In this document: one piece after another, positions 1 to 7,986 of the stretch
Layout: each line of letters begins with the position of its first letter
How positions within the stretch are numbered: position 1 is the first letter of the stretch
NCBI GenBank assembly: GCA_029778565.1
Contig: JAKOQC010000453.1
Coordinates: 1 to 54,825 of the forward strand
Length of the DNA: 54,825 nucleotides
Reading direction: 5' to 3'
From: a bacterium
GTDB taxonomy: Bacteria > Patescibacteriota > Saccharimonadia > CAILAD01 > BJGX01
Made by a program: the position numbers and the translations under genes
The notes under the pieces: generated by a model
What the model was told of the DNA's origin: nothing
Databases searched by the model: none
The model's input: only the letters and a program-made list of their open reading frames with translations

Positions 1-1
1 C

Positions 2-1369
2 ATGGCCACCATCGCCGAGTTCTACTCCAACAACCTCGGCCAAGAAGCCCGCAAGGGCATGGACGAAAAGGCCCGCCGCGGGGGCACCCCCGGCTACGCC
101 CCTTTGGGGTACCTCAACCGCACCCAGGTGGTCGACGGGCATGAGGTCAAGTCGGTGGTGGTCGACCCCGAGCGCGGACTGCACATCGCCTGGGCTTTCG
201 AGGCTTACGCCACCGGCCAGTACTCGCTGACCGACCTGGTCGATGAACTCAAGGCCCGGGGCATGGTCACCCGCCCCACCGCGACCCGGGCGGCGGTGCC
301 GCTGAGCTCTAGCCAGGTGCACCGCATCCTCACGAGCCAGTACTACAAGGGCCTGGTGGTCCACAAGGGCGTGACCTATCCGGGCAAGCACGGGCCGCTG
401 GTCGATGTGGCCACCTGGGACCGAGTCCAAGCCATCCGTTTGAGCCGCCGGATCGCTGGTGACCGCTCCTGGAAGACCGGCCACTACCTGATGGGCAGCC
501 TGTTCTGCGCCCGGTGTGGTCAACGCCTCGGCTACTCCCGTTCCACCGGCAAGAACGGCCAGCGCTATGGCTACTTCTTCTGTCTCGGACGCAACAAGAA
601 GCGCACCACCTGCCAACTGCCCTACCTGCCCGCCGAACGGGTCGAAGCTGCTGTCACCCGCCAGTGGTTCAACGAGGTCTTCAGCGAGGAGACCATCACC
701 GCCGTGAGAGGCCAGGTCAATGCCGTCATGGCCGTCCATGAAACCGAGAGCGAACGGGTCGTGGCCGCACAGACCAAACGGCTGCAGAAGCTCGAACGCA
801 CCCGCACCAAACTGGTCGACGCCTACCTCAACGACGCCATCCCCGTCGACGAGCTCAAGAAGCGCCAAGACCAATTGGCCGCCGAGATCGCCGATGCCGA
901 GCGCCAACTCGCCGCCGCCACCGCCGACGTCGACACACTCCAAGAACGGCTCGAGATCGTCCTGCGGCTCCTGCACAGCTGCGGCCTGCTCTACAAGCAC
1001 TGCGAACCACAGTCCCGGCGACTGCTCAACCAAGCCATGTACGAGCGGCTCCTCATCGACGCCGAAGACGTCACCGACACCGAGCACACCCCGCCCTTCG
1101 CCGTCGTCCGAGAACTGTCCCAGACGGCCCCAGAGGCCACCCAGGACGTTCCTCGGGCGCACACTGACCCCAACACCACCCGACGCCCCGGTACGACCTG
1201 CGGGCACCAGAAGCAGAAACCCGAGCACGTTTCTCATGCCCGGGTTTCTGCCCTGGAACTTCTGGCGGAGAGAGTGGGATTCGAACCCACGGAACCCGTG
1301 AGGGCCCACTGCTTTTCGAGAGCAGCCAGTTCAACCACTCCTGCATCTCTCCGTACTGTACTAGCATAG
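2..1369 (+). CDS. Large serine recombinase, 3' part (N-terminus outside window)
   Basis: Site-specific integrase/resolvase of the large serine recombinase type. The visible part begins with the end of the catalytic domain linker (AEFYSNNLGQEARKGMDEKA, then GYAPLGY), followed by a recombinase DNA-binding domain, a zinc-ribbon-like domain (CARCGQR near residue 170, later C..TTCQ) and a coiled coil (about residues 250-320). The catalytic serine domain must lie upstream of base 1, so the first Met is not the real start. Codon use is strongly GC-rich, unlike the AT-rich genes that follow, which suggests recent acquisition, possibly from a high-GC actinobacterial phage or element. The frame runs through the antisense strand of tRNA-Ser(CGA) before stopping (tail RVGFEPTEPV), as expected for an integrase next to its attachment site. 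Family call is confident; active status is unknown. Confidence 0.85.
   Translation: MATIAEFYSNNLGQEARKGMDEKARRGGTPGYAPLGYLNRTQVVDGHEVKSVVVDPERGLHIAWAFEAYATGQYSLTDLVDELKARGMVTRPTATRAAVPLSSSQVHRILTSQYYKGLVVHKGVTYPGKHGPLVDVATWDRVQAIRLSRRIAGDRSWKTGHYLMGSLFCARCGQRLGYSRSTGKNGQRYGYFFCLGRNKKRTTCQLPYLPAERVEAAVTRQWFNEVFSEETITAVRGQVNAVMAVHETESERVVAAQTKRLQKLERTRTKLVDAYLNDAIPVDELKKRQDQLAAEIADAERQLAAATADVDTLQERLEIVLRLLHSCGLLYKHCEPQSRRLLNQAMYERLLIDAEDVTDTEHTPPFAVVRELSQTAPEATQDVPRAHTDPNTTRRPGTTCGHQKQKPEHVSHARVSALELLAERVGFEPTEPVRAHCFSRAASSTTPASLRTVLA
1207..1265 (-). other. 3' trailer hairpin of tRNA-Ser(CGA), in the recombinase 3' end
   Basis: Read on the minus strand, the encoded CCA begins a stem CCAGAAG that pairs with CTTCTGG, enclosing a second 10-bp stem CAGAAACCCG/CGGGTTTCTG. 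The same trailer design (CCAGAA pairing with TTCTGG) follows two other tRNA-Ser genes in the window. It may guide 3' processing, act as a terminator without a T-run, or be part of the attachment site. Confidence 0.55.
1263..1352 (-). tRNA. tRNA-Ser(CGA)
   Basis: The minus strand folds as a class II tRNA: GGAGAGA acceptor, anticodon loop CTCGAAA (anticodon CGA, reads UCG), a long variable arm, T arm GGGTTCGAATCCC, and an encoded CCA. Its 3' end faces the GC-rich recombinase gene, the usual geometry for an integrated element that uses a tRNA 3' end as attachment site. Confidence 0.95.
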
Positions 1370-1383
1370 CCGAACTACTAATA

Positions 1384-1405
1384 AGAAAAAAGACCCAATA
1401 GGGTC
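1384..1405 (-). terminator. Rho-independent terminator after tRNA-Arg(GCG)
   Basis: On the minus strand, a GACCC/GGGTC hairpin is followed by a run of T residues, just downstream of tRNA-Arg(GCG). It separates that transcript from tRNA-Ser(CGA). Confidence 0.7.
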
Positions 1406-1417
1406 ATATAATTACTC

Positions 1418-1494
1418 TGGTGCGCCCGGCAGGAGTCGAACCTACGACCTTCAGTACCGCAAACTGACGCTCTATCCAACTGAGCTACGGGCGC
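1418..1494 (-). tRNA. tRNA-Arg(GCG)
   Basis: Full cloverleaf on the minus strand: GCGCCCG acceptor, D arm GCTCAGTTGGATAGAGC, anticodon loop TTGCGGT (anticodon GCG), T arm with GGTTCGACTCC, encoded CCA. Most bacteria read CGN arginine codons with an ACG anticodon edited to ICG by TadA; a G34 version is unusual. Its 5' 19 bases are repeated about 95 bp away. Confidence 0.92.
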
Positions 1495-1570
1495 GCATAA
1501 TATTAACCTTTATTTAATTTGTTGACGGTACTTATTGCAGCAACCCATCGCGTAGTCGCAACAATATATC

Positions 1571-1589
1571 CCAACTGAGCTACGGGCGC
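1571..1589 (-). repeat. Detached copy of the first 19 nt of tRNA-Arg(GCG)
   Basis: CCAACTGAGCTACGGGCGC here is identical to the 5' end (acceptor strand and D arm) of the tRNA-Arg gene at 1476-1494, in the same orientation. The rest does not fold into a convincing tRNA. This is either a decayed tRNA copy or a leftover attachment-site repeat. Confidence 0.75.
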
Positions 1590-1632
1590 TTAAGACGTTT
1601 ATTATACCTGTTAATTGCAAAAAAATAAAGTA

Positions 1633-2367
1633 CTAAAACCGCAAATACCGAAATAACTTATCTATATAATCTTGGCGACTCTCGGTCTTAGGCAGCATTT
1701 GCCCTAATGTTTGCTCTACTTGGTCTATCTCGTCAACTTTTGGTGGCAAACTAACTAACGTACCAAAGCGTTTATTTGGCACCAGCTCGAGCAATGGTCT
1801 ACCATAATCTGAAATTTCATAATAACTACTAAAATCATCAAAAAGATACTTTTTATCTCCTACCATTACGCCATAGTTACTAATGTGATACTCGAGCACC
1901 CTTGGTGGTCTATTAGAGTACATCACCAGTACTATACCCATAAGTGCAAACAGCCCTACCGTAATATATTGACGCGTTAGTATAGCTAAGCCAATAAGCA
2001 CAGCAAAAAACAACACAATGCCTACGTACCATCCTGCTGGCTTATGTGTCTGTACAAACTCTGGCGCTTGCCAGCTAAGTAAGATTTGCTCGGGAACATT
2101 TGGCTTTGGAGTAGCTTCATTAGTGGTTTCGGGTTTTTTATTGCCACCAAAAAGTAGAGCAAGTGGGTTACGTTTTTTTACCGGTGCCGTATCTGCTGCT
2201 AAAGCTGCTGGCTTATCTTCGGCACGTTTACCAACCAACTCTACCCCATCATGAAGCGGTGGTGCAGCTGGTGTATCTATATGAGGCTGATCGGTAGCTT
2301 TTTCGAAGGGGTTGGGCGCTGGGCGAAATCCACTACCTGGAGATTGATTGTCTTGGGGGTTATCCAT
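1633..2367 (-). CDS. Two-TM membrane protein with proline-rich N-terminus and PH-like C-terminus
   Basis: Conserved-looking membrane protein of unknown role. Residues 1-90 are polar, rich in Pro, Asn and Lys and probably disordered. Two adjacent transmembrane helices follow (about 113-130 and 135-150), then a C-terminal globular part that resembles the bacterial PH-like domains found after paired helices (HISNYGVMVGDKKYLFDDFSSY). There is no signal peptide, so the N-terminus is probably cytoplasmic. The start is supported by a TATAAT box exactly 7 bp before the ATG, consistent with a leaderless mRNA; no Shine-Dalgarno is seen. It is the last gene before the tRNA-Arg/Ser cluster. The specific function is not recognised. 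Confidence 0.7.
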   Translation of the reverse strand: MDNPQDNQSPGSGFRPAPNPFEKATDQPHIDTPAAPPLHDGVELVGKRAEDKPAALAADTAPVKKRNPLALLFGGNKKPETTNEATPKPNVPEQILLSWQAPEFVQTHKPAGWYVGIVLFFAVLIGLAILTRQYITVGLFALMGIVLVMYSNRPPRVLEYHISNYGVMVGDKKYLFDDFSSYYEISDYGRPLLELVPNKRFGTLVSLPPKVDEIDQVEQTLGQMLPKTESRQDYIDKLFRYLRF

Positions 2368-2374
2368 AGACCTT

Positions 2375-2380
2375 ATTATA
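2375..2380 (-). promoter_or_regulatory. -10 box placing +1 at the ATG of the 2367 gene
   Basis: TATAAT lies 7 bp before the ATG, so transcription should begin at or next to the start codon. There is no room for a ribosome binding site. Confidence 0.6.
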
Positions 2381-2385
2381 CAACA

Positions 2386-2787
2386 TTACGTATTTTTCTG
2401 TTTTTTTACTTTTTTAGAACTGGTTTTAAGATGGGTATTCTTATTTGTCATAAAGAAGTATTTTGTAATCACTAAAGCACAAAATGCCAAAACAGCCACC
2501 CCTATCTCGTATACGTTGGTATCTGGTTTTAATGCTTTTCTGGCCACTACAAAGGCAAGCAACTCTAAAACCGACTCAATACTATGAGTTACAAGCGAGC
2601 GGGCAACTTCAACGCCAATTGTTATTAACAGAATTGTAGAGATAAACTCATAAAATCGCTCGCTAGACCAGTGGATAGTAAAGAAGTTACCAAATTGCGA
2701 AATTGAAAAAGCGATAACTCCAAGTACAGCAATAACTGCTAATACAATTTCACAGTAATTTATTACAATTTGTAACCGTGTTTTCAT
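2386..2787 (-). CDS. PsiE-like small membrane protein
   Basis: A 133-residue integral membrane protein with about four hydrophobic helices (roughly 8-30, 45-60, 70-87, 95-112) and a very basic C-terminal tail (KTSSKKVKKQKN). The segment EFISTILLITIGVEVARSLV followed by ELLAFVVARKAL resembles the PsiE (phosphate-starvation-inducible) family, whose biochemical role is not known. The assignment rests on motif feel and topology only. It lies between the Nudix gene and the two-TM protein on the same strand, with short gaps that allow cotranscription. A different small four-helix family remains possible. Confidence 0.5.
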   Translation of the reverse strand: MKTRLQIVINYCEIVLAVIAVLGVIAFSISQFGNFFTIHWSSERFYEFISTILLITIGVEVARSLVTHSIESVLELLAFVVARKALKPDTNVYEIGVAVLAFCALVITKYFFMTNKNTHLKTSSKKVKKQKNT

Positions 2788-2801
2788 TACTAGTGTACTG
2801 C

Positions 2802-3224
2802 CTAACTGTGTAGCTTAATATTATTTTTCTGCATAAATAATTCCAGATCTCGCTTGGTTAATTCGGTTAATTTATACTTATCCAAACCACCCAAACTAAC
2901 CCAATCAAAATCTTCGCCTTCACCTAGTTTCATATCAGTCTTTTTTAACTCAGACACCACATAGAATACATTGCGATACGTGTTTAGCTCGGTATTTAAA
3001 TAATCAGTTAGAGGTATTGCCTCCTCTTCTGTAATATCAATAGAAAGTTCTTCTTTTAGCTCGCGACAAAAACATTGTTTTGGTGTTTCTCCAGGCTCGC
3101 TCGTCCCACCAAAAAATGCCCAAACATTTGGATTAACCGCAGCGTGCTCATCTCGATGATGTAATAGCACTTCTTGTTTCTTGGGGTTATACAAAAACCC
3201 ACCGCTATAAAAAACTTCTTTCAT
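2802..3224 (-). CDS. Nudix hydrolase
   Basis: A 140-residue Nudix-fold hydrolase that would cleave a nucleoside diphosphate linked to another moiety; the substrate cannot be told. The Nudix box is visible near residues 39-61: GGTSEPGETPKQCFCRELKEE, matching G-x5-E-x7-REU-x-EE, although the Gly after the EE is replaced by Ser. The first strand and loop (YNPKKQEVLLHHRDEH, PNVWAFFGG) fit the family, as does the length. The start has an extended -10 (TGT-TATGGT) 6 bp upstream and no Shine-Dalgarno. It probably heads a small run of minus-strand genes to 1633. House-cleaning of damaged nucleotides is a reasonable guess but not shown. Confidence 0.88.
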   Translation of the reverse strand: MKEVFYSGGFLYNPKKQEVLLHHRDEHAAVNPNVWAFFGGTSEPGETPKQCFCRELKEELSIDITEEEAIPLTDYLNTELNTYRNVFYVVSELKKTDMKLGEGEDFDWVSLGGLDKYKLTELTKRDLELFMQKNNIKLHS

Positions 3225-3230
3225 CGCCCT

Positions 3231-3239
3231 ACCATAACA
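3231..3239 (-). promoter_or_regulatory. Extended -10 box at the Nudix gene start
   Basis: TGT-TATGGT on the minus strand, 6 bp before the ATG. This is compatible with leaderless transcription. Confidence 0.5.
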
Positions 3240-3260
3240 AAACTGTCATTTTTTTTCAAT

Positions 3261-3390
<130 letters not shown>

Positions 3391-3412
3391 AGGTGAATTT
3401 GGTTCTGATTAT

Positions 3413-3450
3413 CAGAAATGTGTTCTGGATTATTCCAGTTCACATTTCTG
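3413..3450 (-). other. Hairpin between tRNA-Ser(GCT) and tRNA-Ser(TGA)
   Basis: CAGAAATGTG/CACATTTCTG forms a 10-bp stem with an inner CTGGA/TCCAG stem. It begins inside the CCA of tRNA-Ser(GCT), so the tRNA 3' end is paired with its trailer. Confidence 0.65.
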
Positions 3451-3541
3451 GCGGAGAGGGAGAGATTCGAACTCTCGCGGGGGATTGCTCCCCCCTACCG
3501 GTTTAGCAAACCAGCCCCTTCAGCCACTTGGGTACCTCTCC
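3449..3541 (-). tRNA. tRNA-Ser(GCT)
   Basis: Class II tRNA on the minus strand: GGAGAGG acceptor, anticodon loop TTGCTAA (anticodon GCT, reads AGC/AGU), a variable arm with an exceptionally strong stem (GGGGGGA...TCCCCC), T arm GAGTTCGAATCTC, and encoded CCA. It leads the two-tRNA Ser cluster. Confidence 0.95.
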
Positions 3542-3713
3542 ATATCTGGCTCTCAGGTATTTGGTACCGCCATATTGTACCTGATATCTGATGTTTTGCC
3601 AAGCTCAAAGAAGCTAAACTGTTGACTATATTATCGCACCCCATATCTATAATACCGAACATAATAAGAACATATTATTTTGTTTTGTCAATTCTTGTGA
3701 AAGGTACTTATTG

Positions 3714-4601
3714 TTACCTAATTGCTTCGAGGGTCTCTAACTCTGTGAGTCTGTTTTGATACAACTGTTTTTTCGCATTATCACCCAAAATAGAATAGTA
3801 CTGTACGAGCAATTTATTAAGTTCGATATTGGCTTTATCTAGCTCAGTTCCCTGTTCAGCTAGTTTAGCCGCCTCAGCAATGTTGCCTCGTGCTGCAGTA
3901 AGACGCGCCAATACTAAATAGTCATTACTGCCTTTACTATCTAAACTCATTAGTTTTTGCTCGGCCTGTTTGTAGACTTTTGCGTCAAGTAAAATATATG
4001 CTGCTTGCCTATCACTTGGTTGTGTAGCACCAATTAATTGGGTGGCTTCGGTACTGGTACCACCCAAAATAATACAACTCTTTAGTAACTTCTTGGCACT
4101 CTCACTACTAAGATCGCTCTTACTAGCCTGAAGAGCTTTGTTGCACCCGTCATCTATTTTGCCCAAGTTAAAATCGGCTGCTGCCTCGCCAGAAAGACCA
4201 TTAGCACTACTCTCTCCCCCATTGGCTTTTTTATAATATTGAAGTGCAAGAGGATAATTTTGGGCCTGCAAAGCTAGATTGCCCAAATAAACATAATTAG
4301 GGTTTTCTATACTGTTTTGATAAGTTTGTATGGCCTTATCTATATCTCCCCTACGTATCCAAAACTGGGCCAAAGCCTCTGTAGCAAGTGGGTCTTTACT
4401 ATCCAATAAATAGGCTTGCTGTAGATAGCTGTATTGAGCCTCGGCAGATTGCTCTGCTTTAGCATCTGCCAACAAAGAATCTACCTTATGCCAACGCCAA
4501 GCAGTAATCTCAGGCCAATGTAAGGCAATTACCAATGCGGCAACGAGAATTAATCCAGCAGCAATCCAGAAAAAGTTAAGTTGTTTTTTTGATTCTGGCA
4601 A
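3714..4601 (-). CDS. Membrane-anchored TPR protein
   Basis: A 295-residue protein with one N-terminal transmembrane anchor (NFFWIAAGLILVAALVIAL, residues 9-27) and an alpha-helical repeat body outside the membrane. Tetratricopeptide repeats are visible from about residue 45 (AQFWIRRGDIDKAIQTYQNSIENPNYVYLGNLALQAQNYPLALQYYKKA) to near 270 (LTAARGNIAEAAKLAEQGTELDKANIELN). It probably scaffolds protein interactions at the envelope; the partner is unknown. Its start overlaps the 3' end of valS by 26 bp, so it is most likely translated from the valS mRNA. Two cysteines in the repeat region are not in a recognisable motif. Confidence 0.75.
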   Translation of the reverse strand: MPESKKQLNFFWIAAGLILVAALVIALHWPEITAWRWHKVDSLLADAKAEQSAEAQYSYLQQAYLLDSKDPLATEALAQFWIRRGDIDKAIQTYQNSIENPNYVYLGNLALQAQNYPLALQYYKKANGGESSANGLSGEAAADFNLGKIDDGCNKALQASKSDLSSESAKKLLKSCIILGGTSTEATQLIGATQPSDRQAAYILLDAKVYKQAEQKLMSLDSKGSNDYLVLARLTAARGNIAEAAKLAEQGTELDKANIELNKLLVQYYSILGDNAKKQLYQNRLTELETLEAIR

Positions 4602-6948
4602 GTTTGGCCTCTAATTGGGTTATTTCGTGCTTGGTATGTTCTTCTTTAGCTCTCTCCCCTTCTACCAGATCTTTTGGTGCATTGACAACAAAGGCTTCAT
4701 TTTGCAATTTAGCTTGTATGAGCTGTAATAGATTTTGTTTTGCAGCCAATTCTTTTTGTAGCTTTGCAGCCATAACCTTATCGGCCTCTTTTTGTTTGGA
4801 TGCCAAAATATCAATTATTTGCAGCTCGAATTTCTTGGCTTCGGCTGTGGATGGCTTGTGGATAACTTTCGGCCAGTGTTCGGTTATCAGGTTAGAATTT
4901 GTCCACAACTGCTGCCAAATTGCTTCGGTAACAAATGGGGCAAAGGGGTGGAGAAGGCGCAAGACAGTATCGAGGCCGTAAGCAAGCATTGTCGGGTTAA
5001 GATCAGATTTAGAATATTCTATATATTTATCTGCCAGATCGTCCCAGAGAAGAGAGTAAACGGTTTGGCCGGCTTCAGAGTAGCGGTACGCTTCGATATT
5101 CTTTGTAACAGATGTAATTGCACTATTAAGTCTACCTACTAACCAGTGGTCAGCAGGAGTTTCGAGCTTAACATCGCCAAGCACAAAATCATCTGGAAGC
5201 TTAGCGGTAGTATAGCGCGCTACGTTCCATAACTTGTTACAAAAATTACGGTAGCCCTTTATTTTCTCAAGCGAGAGTTTGCCATCATTACCAGGAGTAA
5301 TACCAATAGAGAGGGCGAGACGCAGGGCATCGGTACCAAATTCTTTGGTAATTTCCATCGGGTCATCATAATTACCCTTACTTTTAGAGAGTTTTTGGCC
5401 ATGCTCATCTGTTACCAGACCCCAAAGATAGACGTCTCTAAACGGTACATCGCCAGTACGATACAGACTAAACATTATCATGCGAGTAACCCATTTATGT
5501 AAGATATCGCGGGCTGTTCCCATCAAGGTAGTAGGGAAGAAGGTGTCAAAATCTCCAGTAGACATTAGAGTGGCAAATGGCCATTGTCCAGAAGAGAACC
5601 AGGTATCGAAAATGTCGGTTTCGGCTCGATAATTACCTTTGCCGTAATAGCTTTCGGCCTCAGTCTCGTTTTTAGCAATAATGTAAGTATCTTTTTGAGG
5701 GTCGTTACTGGTTTTGTAATATACCGGTATACGAATACCCCACCAGTTTTGACGAGAGATACACCAGTCGTGTTCTTGGGCTAACCAATCGAGAGCAATC
5801 TTCTTAAACCGCTTAGGGTAAAAGACTACTTTTTCGCTCTCAATTGCTGCAATTACCGGTTTGTTAAGATCTTTAATGCGTAAAAACCACTGTTCAGAAA
5901 TAAGTGGCTCGATAACGGTTTTACACCGGTCGTGAATAGCCACGGCGTGGGTCAAAGGAGTTACCTTAACTAATTTACCAGCTGTTTCGAGCGCCTCAAT
6001 TACCAAACGGCGGGCTGTCTCTACCTCAAGACCAGCAAATTCCTCAGGCACATTTATCATTTTACCCTCGGTATCTATTACCGATATTTCTGGTAATTGG
6101 TGGCGCAAACCAATTTCGTAGTCATTAAAGTCATGTGCTGGTGTAACCTTTAGTGCACCACTACCAGATTTGGGGTCTACAAGATTATCGGCAATAATTG
6201 GAATTTCTCGATTAATAAGTGGAATAGTAGCAGTTTTACCTATTAAGTCTTTGTACCGTTTATCGTTTGGATTAACTGCAACAGCACTATCGGCAAAAAT
6301 GGTTTCTGGCCTAGTAGTAGCAATCTTTATCGAGCCATAGTCTATGGTGTACATAGCATCTTTACGCTCAACATGATCTAGCTCTATATCTGGAAATGCC
6401 GAGTTACAACTAGAGCACCAATTAACAATTCTGTTACCCCGGTATACATGGCCATCCTTGTGTAGCTTATCAAACGTGTCATACACAATCTCAACCACAT
6501 CTTCATCGAGAGTGTACTTTAGCTTACTGTAGTCGGCCGAAAACCCCATCGACTGGAATTGTGTGAGTATTCCACCTTTGTGCTTCTCTACAAATTCCCA
6601 AACTTCGTCGTAAAATTTCTCTTGACCGAGATCGAATCGAGACTTTCCCTGTTTTTGCAGCTCTCGCTCGTACACTACTTGGGTTTCGATACCGGCATGA
6701 TCAGTACCTGGCAACCAGAGAGCAGGGCGTCCTTGCATGCGCGCATACCTGGTAGCAATGTCTTCAACTACAAACATTAAATGCCCAGCATGTAATGAGC
6801 CGTTGGCATTTGGTGGCGGCATTATAATACTAAAAGGCTTACCTTTGGCATTTTTCTGCGGAGCAAACGAATTGGCCTTTTGCCAGAGTTTTAAAATATC
6901 CGGTTCGTATTTACCAGGTTCGTACGCTTTGGGGAGTTCTTTTTTCAT
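4576..6948 (-). CDS. valS: Valine-tRNA ligase
   Basis: Class I aminoacyl-tRNA synthetase that charges tRNA-Val. The HIGH-type motif is seen near the start (PPPNANGSLHAGH), editing-domain sequence follows (TTRPETIFADSAVAVNP, TPAHDFNDYEIG), then IFDTWFSSGQWPFAT and the KMSKS-type loop QKLSKSKGN. A short coiled-coil C-terminus ends in KHEITQLEAKLARIKK, as in ValRS. At about 790 residues it is shorter than typical bacterial enzymes (around 880-950), as is common in reduced genomes. The ORF track starts at 7035, but MKKELPKAYEP at 6948 fits the family start, and a TGG-TACAAT extended -10 lies 7 bp upstream of it, indicating leaderless transcription. The TPR gene follows, overlapping. Confidence 0.95.
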   Translation of the reverse strand: MKKELPKAYEPGKYEPDILKLWQKANSFAPQKNAKGKPFSIIMPPPNANGSLHAGHLMFVVEDIATRYARMQGRPALWLPGTDHAGIETQVVYERELQKQGKSRFDLGQEKFYDEVWEFVEKHKGGILTQFQSMGFSADYSKLKYTLDEDVVEIVYDTFDKLHKDGHVYRGNRIVNWCSSCNSAFPDIELDHVERKDAMYTIDYGSIKIATTRPETIFADSAVAVNPNDKRYKDLIGKTATIPLINREIPIIADNLVDPKSGSGALKVTPAHDFNDYEIGLRHQLPEISVIDTEGKMINVPEEFAGLEVETARRLVIEALETAGKLVKVTPLTHAVAIHDRCKTVIEPLISEQWFLRIKDLNKPVIAAIESEKVVFYPKRFKKIALDWLAQEHDWCISRQNWWGIRIPVYYKTSNDPQKDTYIIAKNETEAESYYGKGNYRAETDIFDTWFSSGQWPFATLMSTGDFDTFFPTTLMGTARDILHKWVTRMIMFSLYRTGDVPFRDVYLWGLVTDEHGQKLSKSKGNYDDPMEITKEFGTDALRLALSIGITPGNDGKLSLEKIKGYRNFCNKLWNVARYTTAKLPDDFVLGDVKLETPADHWLVGRLNSAITSVTKNIEAYRYSEAGQTVYSLLWDDLADKYIEYSKSDLNPTMLAYGLDTVLRLLHPFAPFVTEAIWQQLWTNSNLITEHWPKVIHKPSTAEAKKFELQIIDILASKQKEADKVMAAKLQKELAAKQNLLQLIQAKLQNEAFVVNAPKDLVEGERAKEEHTKHEITQLEAKLARIKKTT

Positions 6949-6955
6949 AGGCTGA

Positions 6956-6964
6956 ATTGTACCA
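6956..6964 (-). promoter_or_regulatory. Extended -10 box at the valS start
   Basis: TGG-TACAAT on the minus strand, 7 bp before ATG 6948. It decides against the longer ORF start, because the promoter would lie inside the extended coding region. Confidence 0.65.
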
Positions 6965-7071
6965 TTTTTCAGATGTAGTCGGCTAGAGGTAAATAAGATT
7001 TGACAATCAAGCTTATGCTTCATTACAATAAGCATAACTATTCTTTAAACTAACTGGCAGGAGAGGAACGA

Positions 7072-7938
7072 ATGATGAAAGATATTTACAGCCCGCTCGA
7101 AATTGATGAGCAATGGGATCAACGCGCAGAAATGCAAGAAGGCGACGCCGCAGCTGCACCAGCCACCACCGAATCGGCAGCTACCACGGCTACTATGGAG
7201 CCTGTTGCAGAAACCACCGAAACACAGGGTGTACCCGCTCCAGACCACGCCGAGCCTGGTTCGGTAGAACCTGCCAGTGATGACACTCCACACATTGCTT
7301 TGCATGCCGAAGACAATCAGATGGCACCAGAAGCTGATACGGCTACTGCAGGAATGAGCGATGATGAAGCAGTTGCAAAACTTGCTGGCGACGAAAAAAC
7401 CGAAGAAGCAAACACCGACCCAAGCGACAATGCAATGGAGGCGAGCACTATTAACCCTCAGTCTGGTGACACCGTTATACCAACCACTAAAATAGAGCCA
7501 ACTGAACCACGCGTTCAGCCAGATGAAAAATCAGATACTCCTATGGCTGTAGAGAGCCATGATGATGCCGTATCAACCGACAACCCAGACGCAACGAGTA
7601 ACGAACATTTTGTACTTGGTGCTCAACCCGAAGCTAGCACTGAAGCCCCAGCTGCAGATACGGTGGAAGAAGAAAAGGATGAAGCAGCAACATTAACCCC
7701 AACTGAAACCGAAGAACCAGCAGAAGAGGGAATAGACAGTACTATTGAGGCAGCTATGAGTAAGATTAAGGAAGCTGCTGAGATGCTGAAAGCCGAAAAA
7801 GAAAAGATTGCTGCCCGTATTCAAGAGCACGAACAGGCCGAAACCGAAGCCCGAACCAAAAAAGAACAAGACCAAAAAGAATTGAGCCGCATAGAAGACG
7901 AACTAGATAAGCTCGATAAATTACAACCAGCTGCTTAA
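7072..7938 (+). CDS. Acidic low-complexity protein with C-terminal coiled coil
   Basis: A 288-residue protein of unknown function. Residues 1-220 are low complexity, rich in Ala, Glu, Thr, Pro and Asp (EGDAAAAPATTESAATTATM), strongly acidic and probably disordered. Residues about 224-285 form a charged coiled coil (MSKIKEAAEMLKAEKEKIAARIQEHEQ, then LSRIEDELDKLDKLQ). No signal peptide or transmembrane helix is visible, so it is likely cytoplasmic. There is a good ribosome binding site (GGAGAGGAACG) before ATGATG; either Met could be the start. It is divergent from valS and ends at a bidirectional terminator shared with tsaD. A structural or nucleoid-associated role is possible but only a guess. 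Confidence 0.7.
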   Translation: MMKDIYSPLEIDEQWDQRAEMQEGDAAAAPATTESAATTATMEPVAETTETQGVPAPDHAEPGSVEPASDDTPHIALHAEDNQMAPEADTATAGMSDDEAVAKLAGDEKTEEANTDPSDNAMEASTINPQSGDTVIPTTKIEPTEPRVQPDEKSDTPMAVESHDDAVSTDNPDATSNEHFVLGAQPEASTEAPAADTVEEEKDEAATLTPTETEEPAEEGIDSTIEAAMSKIKEAAEMLKAEKEKIAARIQEHEQAETEARTKKEQDQKELSRIEDELDKLDKLQPAA

Positions 7939-7956
7939 TCTAATAATCTGCAGTTA

Positions 7957-7986
7957 TATAAAAACCACTCAATTGAGTGGTTTTTA
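7957..7986. terminator. Bidirectional rho-independent terminator
   Basis: AAAAACCACTC/GAGTGGTTTTT hairpin with A-run before and T-run after, between the convergent acidic-protein gene and tsaD. It can serve both strands. Confidence 0.85.

Noticed and set aside
514-1367. Plus- and minus-strand ORFs overlapping the recombinase
   Set aside because: Shadows of a GC-rich gene whose frame has clear recombinase features.
6949-7035. N-terminal extension of ValRS
   Set aside because: A leaderless-type promoter lies within it and the family start matches ATG 6948.
7045-7316. Minus-strand ORFs opposite the acidic protein gene
   Set aside because: Shadows of the repetitive Ala/Glu/Thr coding sequence.
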